Positions 48,705 to 58,601 are shown, counted from the stretch's first letter. The stretch is DNA of 64,000 nucleotides from Thecaphora thlaspeos (GCA_900291925.1 UWYS01000003.1:248001-312000); one strand, 5' to 3'. Numbers and translations: made by a program. Notes: generated by a model from the letters alone, not told the origin.

Positions 48705-50083
48705 ATGGTGAGCGTCGCTGTCCATCCCGCTTCTCCGCTGACACTGCCGTTCGACCTGCGCCGTTCCATGGTCCTCGCCTTTCGCCGTCATCGACATCGC
48801 AGCACTGGTGGACAGTCAACCTATCGTCGGCAAACGATCGCAGAACCTCTGCTCCGGCTGCCGATCGAACACCACCAACCCGTCCGAACGTCTGTCCGGA
48901 GCGGAAGGGCTGTTTTTGCCGCGACACCGATGCCCGCCGTGTTTTTATGATGATGGCGTTGAACGAGACTCTTTTCGGTCAAGTGCACCAAAATTTGTGA
49001 CCCTCCTAACGCCCTTATGCTCCTCCTTTTGTCCGTTCCGTTGCTATTGATCCGATTCGACCGCTGCTGTCGCTTCCGCCGTCCGTCGAATCCGACTCCA
49101 ACTGCGACTGCGACAATCCAACAATGACTCTGCACGCTGCTACCTTGCCACACCACAGGACGCCACTTCTCCTATCACTCTGCGCACGCGCAAGTTCATC
49201 ACCAACCGTCTGCTCCAGAGGAAGCAGATGGTCCTCGATGTCATCCACCCCGCCCGCCCCAACGTCTCTAAGGCTGAGCTCTCGGAGAAGCTTGGTGCCA
49301 TGTACAAGAGCCCCAAGGAGCAGGTCATCGTCTTCGGCATGAGGACCGCCTTCGGTGGAGGACGCTCGACCGGCTTTGCCCTCATCTACGACAGCAGGGA
49401 GTCGATGAAGTTCGAGCCCAAGCACAGGCTCGTTCGCGTGAGTATCCGGCAGCGGGCACTGTGGAGGCGTCGGGCCATATCAGACGCACATAAAAGGCAG
49501 AGGAAAGGGGGAATACGGTGAACTCGGACTTGGAATAGGACGGTCGGCGGACACGGAGGTAAAGAGACTTGCCTGCGGAGAAGCTTTCACCACGGACAAA
49601 TGGCTAGTCTGCAGGAGGCTACACAAGGCACGCATCATCCTGTTCGGGTGGCATCCACACGCAACCACCAGCATCGTGACCTCGCGTATAGCCAGGTGTG
49701 CCGGACAGTCCACGGAGTTTCATCCTGGGCGAGACTTCCGGGACAAGACGTTCGCGTTGGGTAGAAGCAGAAGCCAAGAACAAGGCTGGTCTTGGGATGG
49801 AGGTCGGTGCGATAGAGCAAGACAGGGAGTTGGAAGATTGCAGTTGCGATCATGGCTCAGACGAGATCGCCACGGCCTGAGACACAGGGCTTTGCTTCGA
49901 CCATTCGAAAGACGTCATATACTGATCCCTTTTCCCTTTTCTCCCCACTCTGCGCAACTACAGGTTGGCCTTGCCGAGAAGACCGAGAAGGCCTCGCGAA
50001 AGCTCAGGAAGGAGCGCAAGAACCGCTCCAAGAAGGTCCGCGGCACCAAGAAGGTCAAGGCCGGCGACGCCAAGAAGAAGTAA
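48705..50083 (+). CDS. RPS24: Ribosomal protein eS24
   Basis: Three exons: the ATG alone (48705-48707), 49159-49437 and 49964-50083. Introns are 451 bp (GTGAGC..CAG) and 526 bp (GTGAGT..CAG). The product is 133 aa (yeast Rps24 is 135). After the Met it reads [19 protein letters not shown], then [30 protein letters not shown] and, in exon 3, [16 protein letters not shown] with a Lys/Arg-rich tail. It is a 40S-subunit protein needed for pre-18S rRNA processing. A second ATG at 49124 lies closer to exon 2 but is out of frame with it, so the distal ATG was chosen. Both introns are several times longer than those of other genes here. Confidence 0.9.
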
Positions 50084-50481
50084 ACAAAAGCGGCTTTATC
50101 GCAACCGTTCCACACACACAGGCCCTTGTTTCCTCCTTATGCCTTCCTTCTGCGTCATGCTACACCGACACACCCTTTCTTGCTGCAATCACACACACAC
50201 AAAACACACATACACCCAAACACCATGAGACGGCCACTTGTGCCAGCCTGACGTGCTGTTCCGGGTCGGATCGCGCTTAGCGAACAATTTCTTCCGCACT
50301 CTTTTCCGACGTTGACGGTTTCGGAGAAGGGATGAGACGGGTCGGTCTTGGATACTCAGAGAAAAGTTGTTTGGAAGTGAAAGGAGCAGGTCGAGCAGAT
50401 GTGTGGCTGGTCAGAATCAGTGGCAAGACGACGTCTCTGTGTTGGCTGTGATCATTAGGAAGACGCCAGCCTTTCTCCCGT
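50084..50481. other. Convergent eS24/GCP4 spacer
   Basis: 398 bp holding both 3' UTRs; includes an A/C-rich microsatellite-like stretch at about 50190-50222. Confidence 0.6.
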
Positions 50482-53400
50482 TCAATCACCGAGCGAGAAC
50501 GTCCCGCTAAAGTCTAACCTCAGGAGAAGTTGTTCCAAATGTCTCCTAGCCGCTACGTCCGCCTCTGCCCTCGCCTCACTGATCGCCCCCTTACCGGCGG
50601 CGCCGCTTGTGTCTTTACCCTTTTCCTTGGGCCTAGCCGCCAGCAACGAAGGAGGCAACGTTCTCGGTCTTACCAGACTTTCATCCGCGGTCGTTAGAGT
50701 CGTTTCTCCCGCTCCCATGCCTCCTCCCTCGGCACCTTCCTTTGTCGCACTGCTCGTCGTAGAAGACGAGGAAGCTTCGTTGAGCAACTTGAAGAAAGCT
50801 TCCAGCCTTCCCCTAAGCGTCGTGTCGATCTCTTCCACGTCTTTCCTTCGCATCGCAACAATATTCGAGACGTTGGATGCCGTAGTAGAGAGACCACCTT
50901 CCGATAGTAGAGAGGGTAAGACATCTCCACCCCACCTCTCGACCAACCCTACGAACCGTTCGCACGTCTCGAGCACGGATCGGATCAAATGCGATGACGA
51001 AGGCGAGCTGAGCAACAGACCGTCTTGGAGGAACGTGAGGAAGTAGTTGTGCGTCAGCCGGAGGGAGGTGAAGTCTAGCGTGGCCGGTTCGTCGCTCTCC
51101 TGGTGGTGCGATTGGACGATTGACGTGCGGTGGGAACGCAGCGAAGGCGCCCCTAGACCGAGACCTGGGCCAGGAGCGCTGCGAAGGCGTGGGCGATAGT
51201 GAGAGGGTGCGACACTGCCGCCACCGCCTCCACCGAACGTCGAACCTGGTCCGCCGCCCATCATCGTCGAAGAACTCGGAAAGGGGATCCGCTTGTTGCC
51301 CGGCGGGAAGCCGCGCATCGACGCTCGCGGCGTCTGGTTGCCCATCGACGAGCCAGCATAGGTCGTCGTTGGCGCTGCGCTGCCCGATTCAACCGCCGTC
51401 TCGCCAGCGGCTGCCTCTTGGAGGGACGAGACGGACCTGCCCGAGTCCCGGCGGTCCCTCGCGCTTGTTCCGCCCATACCGCGCCGGAGAGATCCGAAGC
51501 TACCGCTCTTGTGGAGCGTCGACGACGAAGCTGGAGGGGGAGGGGGCACTGCCGCCGTCGCCGTCGCCGTCACCTCTGGCCTGTGGCCGGTCAGCTGCGA
51601 AATGAGCCGGGTGTACTGCACGTCTACGACGTCCGTCTGGAAGTGTCCCAGCAGCGTGTCGAGGAACCATAGCATGTTGCGCGTCAAACCCCAGCTGCGC
51701 CGGAGCAGCTCTGTTCGTCGCCGCTCCTCGCTCCTATCTACCCCTCCTTCGCCCGTCCCCGTGAACCGTCGGCGCACGCGCTGGCTCTTGCTCAGGCTCA
51801 TCCAGCAGCCCAGGACGCGCGACTGCGTCCGTTTCAGCGCGATCAGATAGGAAAAGAGGCGCGAGTACGCCATCAGGTCCGCGGGCGACAGGAAAAGATC
51901 GAGCGGGAAAGTGGCGGTAAAGTGGAGCTGGGCCGGCACGCCGATGAGGAGGTCGTCGAAGTGCGCAGGTGTGGCGCGCGACTTGCCGCTCGACGTGGCC
52001 TCTGCTGCCTTGGCGGCGGCCGCTTCGCGCGACGGCGCCATTGGTCGAAACTGGCCCTGCGGAAGGACGAAGCGCAGCTTTTCGAGCGACGGGTCGTCTT
52101 CGGCCCCGGTGCCGATGCTGGCGCGGTGGAGTGCCAGCTCCATGTCGCTGGCGCGTATCGCACCAGCCGCCGCTGAGCGCGTGTGGAGCAGCTTGTTGCG
52201 GCGCATCGTCTCGATCTCGGCCAGGAGTGAGAGCGTAAAAGTCCCCTCGCGCTGTAGGAAGTAGTTACCAAGCGTCTCGAACGAGTCGAGCACCAGATCG
52301 GTCGTTAGGACGTTGCGGAAGAGCCACTCGCTGATGTCGCTGCGGATCTGCTGGACGGCGCGGTCTAGGGCCGTAGCGTGCGAGGGTCGGCTCTGCCGCT
52401 GCTGGAGCAGCGCAACGTGCTGGCCCGTCATCGAGTCGAGGGGCATCAGGGGCCCGCCGACACCTATTGCTGCACTGCTGGTAGTGCCTCGTGACAAAGG
52501 CGCCGTCGAGGACTTGACCGTGTTGAGCGCCCTTCCGACGTAGAGAATCGAGTCAGCGGTGGCCTCCGATATCGATGTAGGCAGCGCATCCCGCCTGAAC
52601 CTCCAGGTGCTGGTGGTCAAGGCCCAGTCTTCGGTCGCAGCCTGACCTTCAGCCGCACCGGCAACGGCAGCGACATCGCCGTGCTCGCTGACGCTGCTGC
52701 TGGAAGCGTCCGACCACTCGACCAGCTGGTCTTTTGTAGGCTGTCCGCGGCCAGAGGCCTTTGAGGCGGCCGTCGTGAGCCCGCTCTCCGGGTTGGCCTG
52801 GCCGTAGCAGACCCATGCAACCAGCCCGACCATCCAGCTGTCCTCTACGGCGTCGCGCAATGCCGTCATGCACTGTGCGACGCGCTCGACGCCGGTCACG
52901 GCTCTGTGGTCTAGCAGGTCGATGAGCAGACCGCCCGTCCACGCCGTCGAGGCGCGCAGGGTTGCGTGGGCCTGGCTTGCTGCTTCGTCTCCCGGGGCGC
53001 TGGGCTTGGAGGCAGAAACAAAGCCGGGTCGCTTGGATCCACAAGGGCCCTGGACGAGGACGTTGACCAGGTCATCAAGCGCCGAGAGTGGGGCGTCCCA
53101 TTCCTGCAACCTGGCGCGGATATTTGCGAGGCTGACGAAGCCCTTGTCGGCGACGAGTTCGGCATCATTTGCGAGGATGTCCCTCTCGATCTTGAGGACG
53201 GCGTCGTGATAGCCCTTTAGCAGGGCGAGGAGCGTCGAACAGAGCGGGATGATGTGCGTGGTGATCTGGGTATCAAGCGGCTGCGCACGGGCTGCTGTCG
53301 CAGAGCGGGAAGCGTTGGTGGAGAGTGAGTTGCCCCTTATTGCGGAGCGGATTGCGCTCTTGCGTGCATGGTCAAGTTCTGCCTGGGCGAAAGATCTTGT

Positions 53401-53613
53401 GCGCAGGTAGCGAGTGCTGTAAGTCGCGAGCTTGTTGAGTATCTGTGCTTCTGCGGGATGGAGGTGTGAGATGTCTTCTCGGACTCGAAGCGTGTGCGTG
53501 AGAGGCGAGGCCGCGGCGGCGGCGGAGGAGGAGGAGGCTGCTGAGAAGGAGGAGGCTGAGGAGAAGAGCGAGGAGGGGTGTCCGGCCAACGCGGCCAGCA
53601 ATTCTGCCATCAT
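50482..53613 (-). CDS. Gamma-tubulin complex component GCP4
   Basis: Single exon of 1,043 aa. The N-terminus MMAELLAALAGHPSSLF and the segment HLHPAEAQILNKLATYSTRYL match the GCP4 opening (human GCP4: MIHELLLALSGYPGSIF, FLHPSE). The GRIP1 region continues through VLKIERDILAN; the GRIP2 region includes TFPLDLFLSPADLMAYSRLFSYLIALKRTQ, NMLWFLDTLLGHFQTDVVD and the C-terminal HLEQLLLRLDFSGTFS, which corresponds to the QLLLRLDYNKYY end of GCP4. Two Ser/Gly-rich inserts make it longer than the human protein (667 aa). Known role: minor component of the gamma-tubulin ring that helps assemble the microtubule-nucleating template. GCP2, GCP3, GCP5 and GCP6 are longer at the N-terminus and fit less well. 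Confidence 0.88.
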   Translation of the reverse strand: MMAELLAALAGHPSSLFSSASSFSAASSSSAAAAASPLTHTLRVREDISHLHPAEAQILNKLATYSTRYLRTRSFAQAELDHARKSAIRSAIRGNSLSTNASRSATAARAQPLDTQITTHIIPLCSTLLALLKGYHDAVLKIERDILANDAELVADKGFVSLANIRARLQEWDAPLSALDDLVNVLVQGPCGSKRPGFVSASKPSAPGDEAASQAHATLRASTAWTGGLLIDLLDHRAVTGVERVAQCMTALRDAVEDSWMVGLVAWVCYGQANPESGLTTAASKASGRGQPTKDQLVEWSDASSSSVSEHGDVAAVAGAAEGQAATEDWALTTSTWRFRRDALPTSISEATADSILYVGRALNTVKSSTAPLSRGTTSSAAIGVGGPLMPLDSMTGQHVALLQQRQSRPSHATALDRAVQQIRSDISEWLFRNVLTTDLVLDSFETLGNYFLQREGTFTLSLLAEIETMRRNKLLHTRSAAAGAIRASDMELALHRASIGTGAEDDPSLEKLRFVLPQGQFRPMAPSREAAAAKAAEATSSGKSRATPAHFDDLLIGVPAQLHFTATFPLDLFLSPADLMAYSRLFSYLIALKRTQSRVLGCWMSLSKSQRVRRRFTGTGEGGVDRSEERRRTELLRRSWGLTRNMLWFLDTLLGHFQTDVVDVQYTRLISQLTGHRPEVTATATAAVPPPPPASSSTLHKSGSFGSLRRGMGGTSARDRRDSGRSVSSLQEAAAGETAVESGSAAPTTTYAGSSMGNQTPRASMRGFPPGNKRIPFPSSSTMMGGGPGSTFGGGGGGSVAPSHYRPRLRSAPGPGLGLGAPSLRSHRTSIVQSHHQESDEPATLDFTSLRLTHNYFLTFLQDGLLLSSPSSSHLIRSVLETCERFVGLVERWGGDVLPSLLSEGGLSTTASNVSNIVAMRRKDVEEIDTTLRGRLEAFFKLLNEASSSSTTSSATKEGAEGGGMGAGETTLTTADESLVRPRTLPPSLLAARPKEKGKDTSGAAGKGAISEARAEADVAARRHLEQLLLRLDFSGTFSLGD

Positions 53614-53822
53614 CGTGGCATTATATAGCCGCGTTGTCGTTGAAGTCTGGTGATGATGGTGTTGGCGGTGGTGGTGATGGTGACGATGTCAGTGGTGGCG
53701 GGGGTGGCTCGGCAGGCCAAGCCAAGTGGAGCTGTGCTCGAGCTCGAAGAGAGCCGCCTCTGAAAGACCAACACCCGCCGGCTCACGTCAAGGCCTCACG
53801 CGACTTTCTGCCTGCGTACTTA
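53614..53822. promoter_or_regulatory. GCP4 upstream region
   Basis: About 200 bp upstream of the GCP4 start, with (GGTGAT)-like imperfect repeats at about 53650-53705; runs directly into the palindrome array. Confidence 0.4.
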
Positions 53823-54195
53823 CTCGCGCGAGAATAAACTGCAACGCGACTTGATGATTGCGGGTTGACTCGCGCGAGAGACGCAGGCGCGACGCGTCCA
53901 AAAGACGCATTGACTCGCGCGAGACGTGACATGCAGGCGCGGCCACCGGTGACGTGGAATGACGCGTTCGCGAAAGGCCATGACGGCGTGTTCACTCGCG
54001 CGAGACGCAACGGCACGGTTGACGCAACTTGATGTGGAGGCGTTCCTGAGTGTTAACTCGCGCGGGACGCTTCTTGAAGGCATGTGCGCGCGCGTCCGAC
54101 GACGCGTCTTGCTAGGCGTGTCTACTCGCGCGAGACGTTTCAGGCTGGCGCGAGCGCGGTCGCGTCCATGGTCGACGCGTCTTTCCGGCCGCGTG
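53823..54195 (+). repeat. CTCGCGCGAG palindrome repeat array, six units
   Basis: Copies of the 10-bp perfect palindrome CTCGCGCGAG lie at 53823, 53869, 53914, 53995, 54057 (CTCGCGCGGG variant) and 54125, spaced 46, 45, 81, 62 and 68 bp. Each is normally preceded by TTGA, TTCA or TTTA-type bases and followed by (AGA)GACG and a GC-rich stretch rich in ACGCGT. The unit end (GACGCAACTTGATGTGGAGG) is shared with the copy at 55118-55164. Spacers are not simple sequence. Confidence 0.85.
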
Positions 54196-54255
54196 CCGTA
54201 CTTACCGTTCAATCGAGTTATCGGGATCGCAACGCCCGCGACCCTAATTTAATCG

Positions 54256-54995
54256 GACTCAACAATAGCAATTTCAATCGGGAGCCACTGCTTTTTCCCA
54301 ATCGGGAGCCGCAAGGCATTGCCCCAACAATCGGTAGCCGCAGGTACAAAAACGGCGCGTAGCCTCAGCAAACCGGAGCTGCAATTGTAAGATCGTCTGC
54401 CTTAATAATCGAAGCGATAACAGATCGGCGTGGGAAAATCCGCTGCCGCGAAAGCAAATCGGGGCGAGAAAAGGATCGGCGCGTGAAAATTTGGGGCCGC
54501 AAAAACACAACGTGCTGCCCCACCAATCGGGAGATAAATTTGGTGTGTTGCCTCCAAAAAACGGAGCCGCAAATGTAAATTCGGCGCGTTGCCCCGACAA
54601 TCGAGAGCTACAATATTCAATCGGGAGCCGCATGCGCTATTCTGTGCTACTCGGAGCCGCGATTACGAAACAAATGGGTGCCGCCTCGTGTTGCCCTTCA
54701 GAACCGGAGCCGCAAAAACAACAAATCGGGAGCCGGACTTCGCTTTGCAACAATCGGAAGCCGCAGAAACAACCTAATCGGGAGCCGCATAACTTAGTTG
54801 GGAGCCGCAACCTTATCCTTTTCGGAAGCCGCAATCACATTCTTTCCCGGAGCCGTCACTTAAACATTCGGAGCCGCAACCACGAATGCCACGATTTCGA
54901 ATCAATTGGGAGCTGCTTTCTCAAGTTAATCGGCAACCGGAAGCCGCATTTCCAGTCCGTTCGGGGAGCCGTTTTCTGCATATAATCGGGAGCCT
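54256..54995 (+). repeat. Degenerate AATCGGGAGCCGCA minisatellite
   Basis: About 20 or more partial copies of AATCGGGAGCCGCA, spaced roughly 20-40 bp, separated by short AT-richer fillers. Clear copies: 54275, 54299, 54328, 54619, 54724, 54779 and 54986; weaker ones in between (ACCGGAGCTGCA, ATTCGGAGCCGCA, TTCGGAAGCCGCA). A longer internal unit (GGCGCGTTGCCCCRACAATCG) appears at least twice (54331 region and 54583 region). Base composition is clearly more AT-rich than in neighbouring DNA. Not coding on either strand. Confidence 0.85.
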
Positions 54996-55099
54996 CATAA
55001 CGTTGCCCGATACGTTAGGAAGACACGCGGCCAGCAAGACGTGTCGATCGTGGACGCGCTCGCGCCCGCACCGGCACCAGCAAGACGCGTTGACCCGAC

Positions 55100-55175
55100 G
55101 CCCGCCTGACGCGTAAGGTTTACGCGACTTGATGTGGAGGTGAATAAGTGTTTACTCGCGCGAGACGTGCCAGGC
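55100..55175 (+). repeat. Distal unit of the palindrome array
   Basis: A unit with GACGCGTAAGG..GCGACTTGATGTGGAGG then CTCGCGCGAG (55155-55164), in the same orientation as 53823-54195. The minisatellite lies between them, as if inserted into, or expanded inside, a longer palindrome array. Confidence 0.75.
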
Positions 55176-55481
55176 CTCCACCTGACAGCTGCTGCTAGCG
55201 TCACTCTGCACCTGCAGTCGCGCAGGCCGAGGCAGGGTTCGATGCTTTGACGATTCCTCACCCCATGTTCCCCCGGTCTGCTGCTTCGAGCCCCTTTCTC
55301 CTTCCTTTGTGACCGCTGTCCCACCAACTAGCTCCTATCAGCCATCTTCAGCCATCGCCAGTCCGACTAGGCCCTCTTCTCTTCCTCTCAAGCAAGCGCC
55401 GGCTCACATTCCGTCCTCCTATCGCGCACTCGCCTCCATAGACACGCACCTGGCTCCTTTTCGCGCTCGCCATTGCCCTCG
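55176..55481. promoter_or_regulatory. Upstream region of the hydrolase gene
   Basis: About 300 bp, pyrimidine-rich (CTCTTCTCTTCCTCTC near 55370-55390), resembling the 5' flanks of other genes here. Nothing else seen. Confidence 0.4.
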
Positions 55482-57418
55482 ATGATGTCGTTGAAGAAGT
55501 TCCTCTCGACATCCTACTCAGTGCTCTGGAGAACGGCGCTGGTCCGCCTGCCTCGCGCCGTTCCTATTGCGACGCTTCGCTACACCAGCCCAGAGGGACC
55601 GCATCCGTTCATCTACAATCTCCCCTCGCGCAGCCCGCAGGAGTACACCATCCCGCTCTACATCTTCATTCCAGATTCGATCTTCGACCGTCTCGCCAGC
55701 GACTCGACGTCCGTACCGGTGCTAATCGACTTCCACGGCGGCGGCTTTTACCTCGGCAGCTGCCTCGAGTAGGTCCCCTTCTGCTCTCAGCTCGCAAGAG
55801 AGATGGACTGCATTGTCATCAGCGTAGACTACCGCATGGGCCCTTTCCACCGCTTCCCTGCAGCCATCGAGGATGGCGAGGACGTGCTCAAAGCGCTGCT
55901 CGACGTAGATGCCAACGGCTACTCGGAGCTGAGGAGCGTCATTGCGATGAAGGTTGACCGGGCCAGGATGGAGGGCAAGAAGAAGATGGAGGAAGAGAAG
56001 AAGAAGCAGGCCAAACAGCTGAATGAAGGACAGACCGAAGAGGTAGCCGTAGCCGATCCCCCATCCTCGTCGTCCTCATCCTCCCCAGAGATGGACTCAC
56101 CAACTGTCGGCTTCGACTTCGACAAGAACCGCATCGCTATCTCTGGCTTCTCATCGGGCGGTAACCTGGCGCTCAACCTTGTCCTTCATCTGAAACCGCC
56201 GGAGCTCGACCGATCATGGCCCACCGTCTTCGGCAAAAGGTTCGAAGCGCCGATCTCAGTGCTCCTCTTCTATCCATCGCTCGACCTGCGGCAGCTGCCC
56301 TCGGAACGGACCAAGCCGGAAAACATGCCCGCTGGCTCGGCTTTCTGGGGCCAGGTGTCCGACATGCTGGCGCCCACTTATGTCCCGCGGGACGAGGCGC
56401 ACCATCCGCGCGCCTCGCCCGGCCTGGCGCAGATAGAGGCCATCCATCCGGCCGCCAAGGTCTTTCTAGTGCTTGCCGAGCTTGACAGCCTGTCGGAGCA
56501 GTCCAAGGCCTGGGTTAGGAAGATCGAAAACCACAAGCGCACCGACAACGTGGTGATCGAGGAGGTGAAGGGCGTAAAGCACGGCTGGACACAGATGCCC
56601 GACGGCTGGCTCAACGACGAGGAAAAGGTGCTCAAGCAGGTCTGCTTCCAGAAGGCCAGGGCTTTCACCGAATGGGCCTGGGCCGGCTCAAAGGCCGGCG
56701 AAGGCAGGCCGACATCGAATGTTTCTCGGTCTACTGAACCCGTCGATACGCAGGCGTCGACGACGGCGGAAGTCGGCCAGCAACGCTCCTCCAGCGAAGC
56801 ATTGCCCAGATCTATCTTGTCCTTCCTTTCAACCTCTCCTCGATGTTGGCAGTCAGGTAGGCCGGGGCTCCCCGGCTTCTGTGACTATTCAGAGGTCAGC
56901 GGGCAAGGTGTCCAGCCTGCGTTACGGTCGGTCATGGCGACTCCGGCCCGGGCCTCGATATCTATTTGACCGTTTCATCAGCCTAGAGCACGGACTCAAC
57001 TACTAGGCGAATACTGTAGATGCATGCTTGCCTATTCCTGCCAAACTCAGTTGGTCCGTCAAGCGAGACGATGGCAGTTCTGATCTTTGACTCCCGAGCG
57101 ACGCCTCCGCTCGCTGGATGCCAGGCTCTTGTGTCTGTTACTGTATGTCTTTTGTGAGTACACGCCGCCGCCGCCGCCCAACGACCATCCGGCCTCGCCT
57201 TATTCGACACGTAAAGGCTGACGTGATCTCTGCCACTTCTGCTATCCCATCCTCTTTCCCCTAATCCCTGTTTCGTCGATCGCGACGCTGCAAGGTGGAT
57301 TGACTTTGAGAATGGTACCTGCGGCACGTTTCTGGGACAGATGCTCTTCGACGCGGAGATTGTCGAGGCGTGGGCTTGCCTGGAGAGAGAGATGCATGCT
57401 GCGGTGAAATTGGCGTAG
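55482..57418 (+). pseudogene. Alpha/beta hydrolase (esterase/lipase type) with in-frame TAG
   Basis: The frame from ATG 55482 shows a membrane-proximal start (MMSLKKFLSTSYSVLW) and an alpha/beta hydrolase-3 core. The oxyanion motif HGGGF (DFHGGGFYLGS), the nucleophile elbow GFSSGG (Ser), the Asp loop (LVLAELDSL) and the His (VKHGW) are all intact. TAG at 55770-55772 interrupts it between GSCLE and VPFCSQLAREMDC, where relatives usually have Gln; no intron with GT..AG can remove it without removing the HGGGF motif. A downstream block at about 57297-57418 (WIDFENGTCGTFLGQMLF..) looks like a last exon but its splice junction could not be placed. A single C-to-T change would explain the stop, so this may be a recent pseudogene, a strain-specific allele or a sequence error. 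Substrate unknown. Confidence 0.65.
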
Positions 57419-57671
57419 TCCTAGTTTAGGATGGGGGAAACATAAAGGCGCCGTGCCTTGGCTTCAGCGGCCCAGCGCCGGAGGATGTGCCGTTTTGTTT
57501 CGTGACGTCTCGATGTTGATCGGGACTTTGGATCGTGGAACGTTGTGGATGCGGGTATCGAGAAGCCTCTGAAAAGATGGAGGACTACAAGGCGTGTGCG
57601 TGGGTATTGTTGCATGGGACGCTCTTGCAGCGCCGAAATGAACGAAGCAGCTCTCCAATGATAGGATGCGG

Positions 57672-58193
57672 CTATGAGACAGCACTGATGGCCTTTCTGC
57701 TCGCCTCGAGCAGTCTGGTCGTTTCGTCCTCGGCGACGGCAGCAGCGGTGGCTGCTGGAATCTTCCTCTTTTCTCTCTCGGCCTTGAGTTGCAAGATGCG
57801 GGCCTTGTCAAGCTCTATCGCCCTCCTCTGCAGCTTCTTGATAGTGCCTCCGAGATGGGTGACGCGAACCCTGAGGGGAAGGCCGTTGTTAGCGCCGTCG
57901 AGGCTGGTGGTGGTGACGAGGGTAGCGGATGCCCAGACATTCTTTGCGCCCTCGCGAGCACAGCGGACGATGGCGGTGCCGGTGTGTGTTGAGTAGTACT
58001 TGCAGACAAGAGAGCCTCCAAAGGTTCCAGAGGCGACGTCGCCAAAGTTGGTGGAAAGTGAAGATCGGAGGAGCTTAGTGAGCGCCTGGGGTGTGAGGGA
58101 GGGGTGCGAGGGGAGGTCGGGAGATGTGGTGGAAGGATCAAAGGGTCGCGTGTCGAGCGAGAGCAGAAGCCAGCGGTTCTTGAAGCGGACCAT
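57672..58193 (-). CDS. POP5: Pop5, RNase P/MRP protein subunit
   Basis: Single exon, 173 aa. It begins MVRFKNRWLLLSLD (fungal/human Pop5 start MVRFKHRYLL..), continues with the alpha/beta fold: LTKLLRSSLSTNFGDVASG, SLVCKYYSTHTGTAIVRCAREGAKNVWASATLVT, and ends in a basic helix (KLQRRAIELDKARILQLKAEREKRK) with a short tail. The VKYYS..TGTAIVRC segment is the family's signature. Known role: subunit of RNase P (tRNA 5' maturation) and RNase MRP (rRNA processing). The open frame extends farther upstream, but the chosen Met gives the conserved start. It converges on the hydrolase remnant and diverges from the RBR gene. Confidence 0.93.
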   Translation of the reverse strand: MVRFKNRWLLLSLDTRPFDPSTTSPDLPSHPSLTPQALTKLLRSSLSTNFGDVASGTFGGSLVCKYYSTHTGTAIVRCAREGAKNVWASATLVTTTSLDGANNGLPLRVRVTHLGGTIKKLQRRAIELDKARILQLKAEREKRKIPAATAAAVAEDETTRLLEASRKAISAVS

Positions 58194-58601
58194 GGCAGGC
58201 GGCAGTGCGCGCGGCGCTAGGAGCGGAAGATAGAGTGAGGCCGAAGGACAGGTGGTAGTGATGGTGATGGCCGTGATGAGACTCTGATCCCTTTCCAAAA
58301 GCTGGACGCACGCTCTTCCAGCCAAGAATTCCGGAAATCGGGAAGCGCCACGCCCCGAGAACGGAGACACCGCGCTCAGACCTCCACTTTCCCGGTCCTT
58401 GACGGAGTTAAGAGCTCGTTTCGCCTTACGCCACCTCACACCTAGGCTGTCACCTCCCTCACATCTCGTCCCTAGCTTCCGACCTTCACCTCGCATTGTC
58501 CCAATATCTTTATAGTATACCGCGTCATCTGTCCCAGTCAAGGGCACCAACTCGGATGCGCATATATCGCCCTTACCACCAGCTAGAGCGCAGCATTCAT
58601 C
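58194..58601. promoter_or_regulatory. Bidirectional POP5/RBR-ligase promoter
   Basis: 408 bp divergent gap. A short AT-rich patch with TTTATAGTATA lies at about 58508-58520, roughly 85 bp before the RBR start, and may be its TATA region. Confidence 0.55.

Noticed and set aside
48947..48953. ATGATGA resembling a box C in the first intron of eS24
   Set aside because: No box D (CTGA) at a suitable distance and no terminal stem, so a C/D snoRNA is not supported.
49124..49158. Alternative ATG for eS24 at 49124
   Set aside because: It is out of frame with the conserved exon and lies inside the sequence removed if the AG at 49157-49158 is the acceptor.
53614..55175. CRISPR-like array
   Set aside because: Repeat spacing is irregular, the repeats are degenerate, spacers are partly related to each other, and the genome is clearly fungal.
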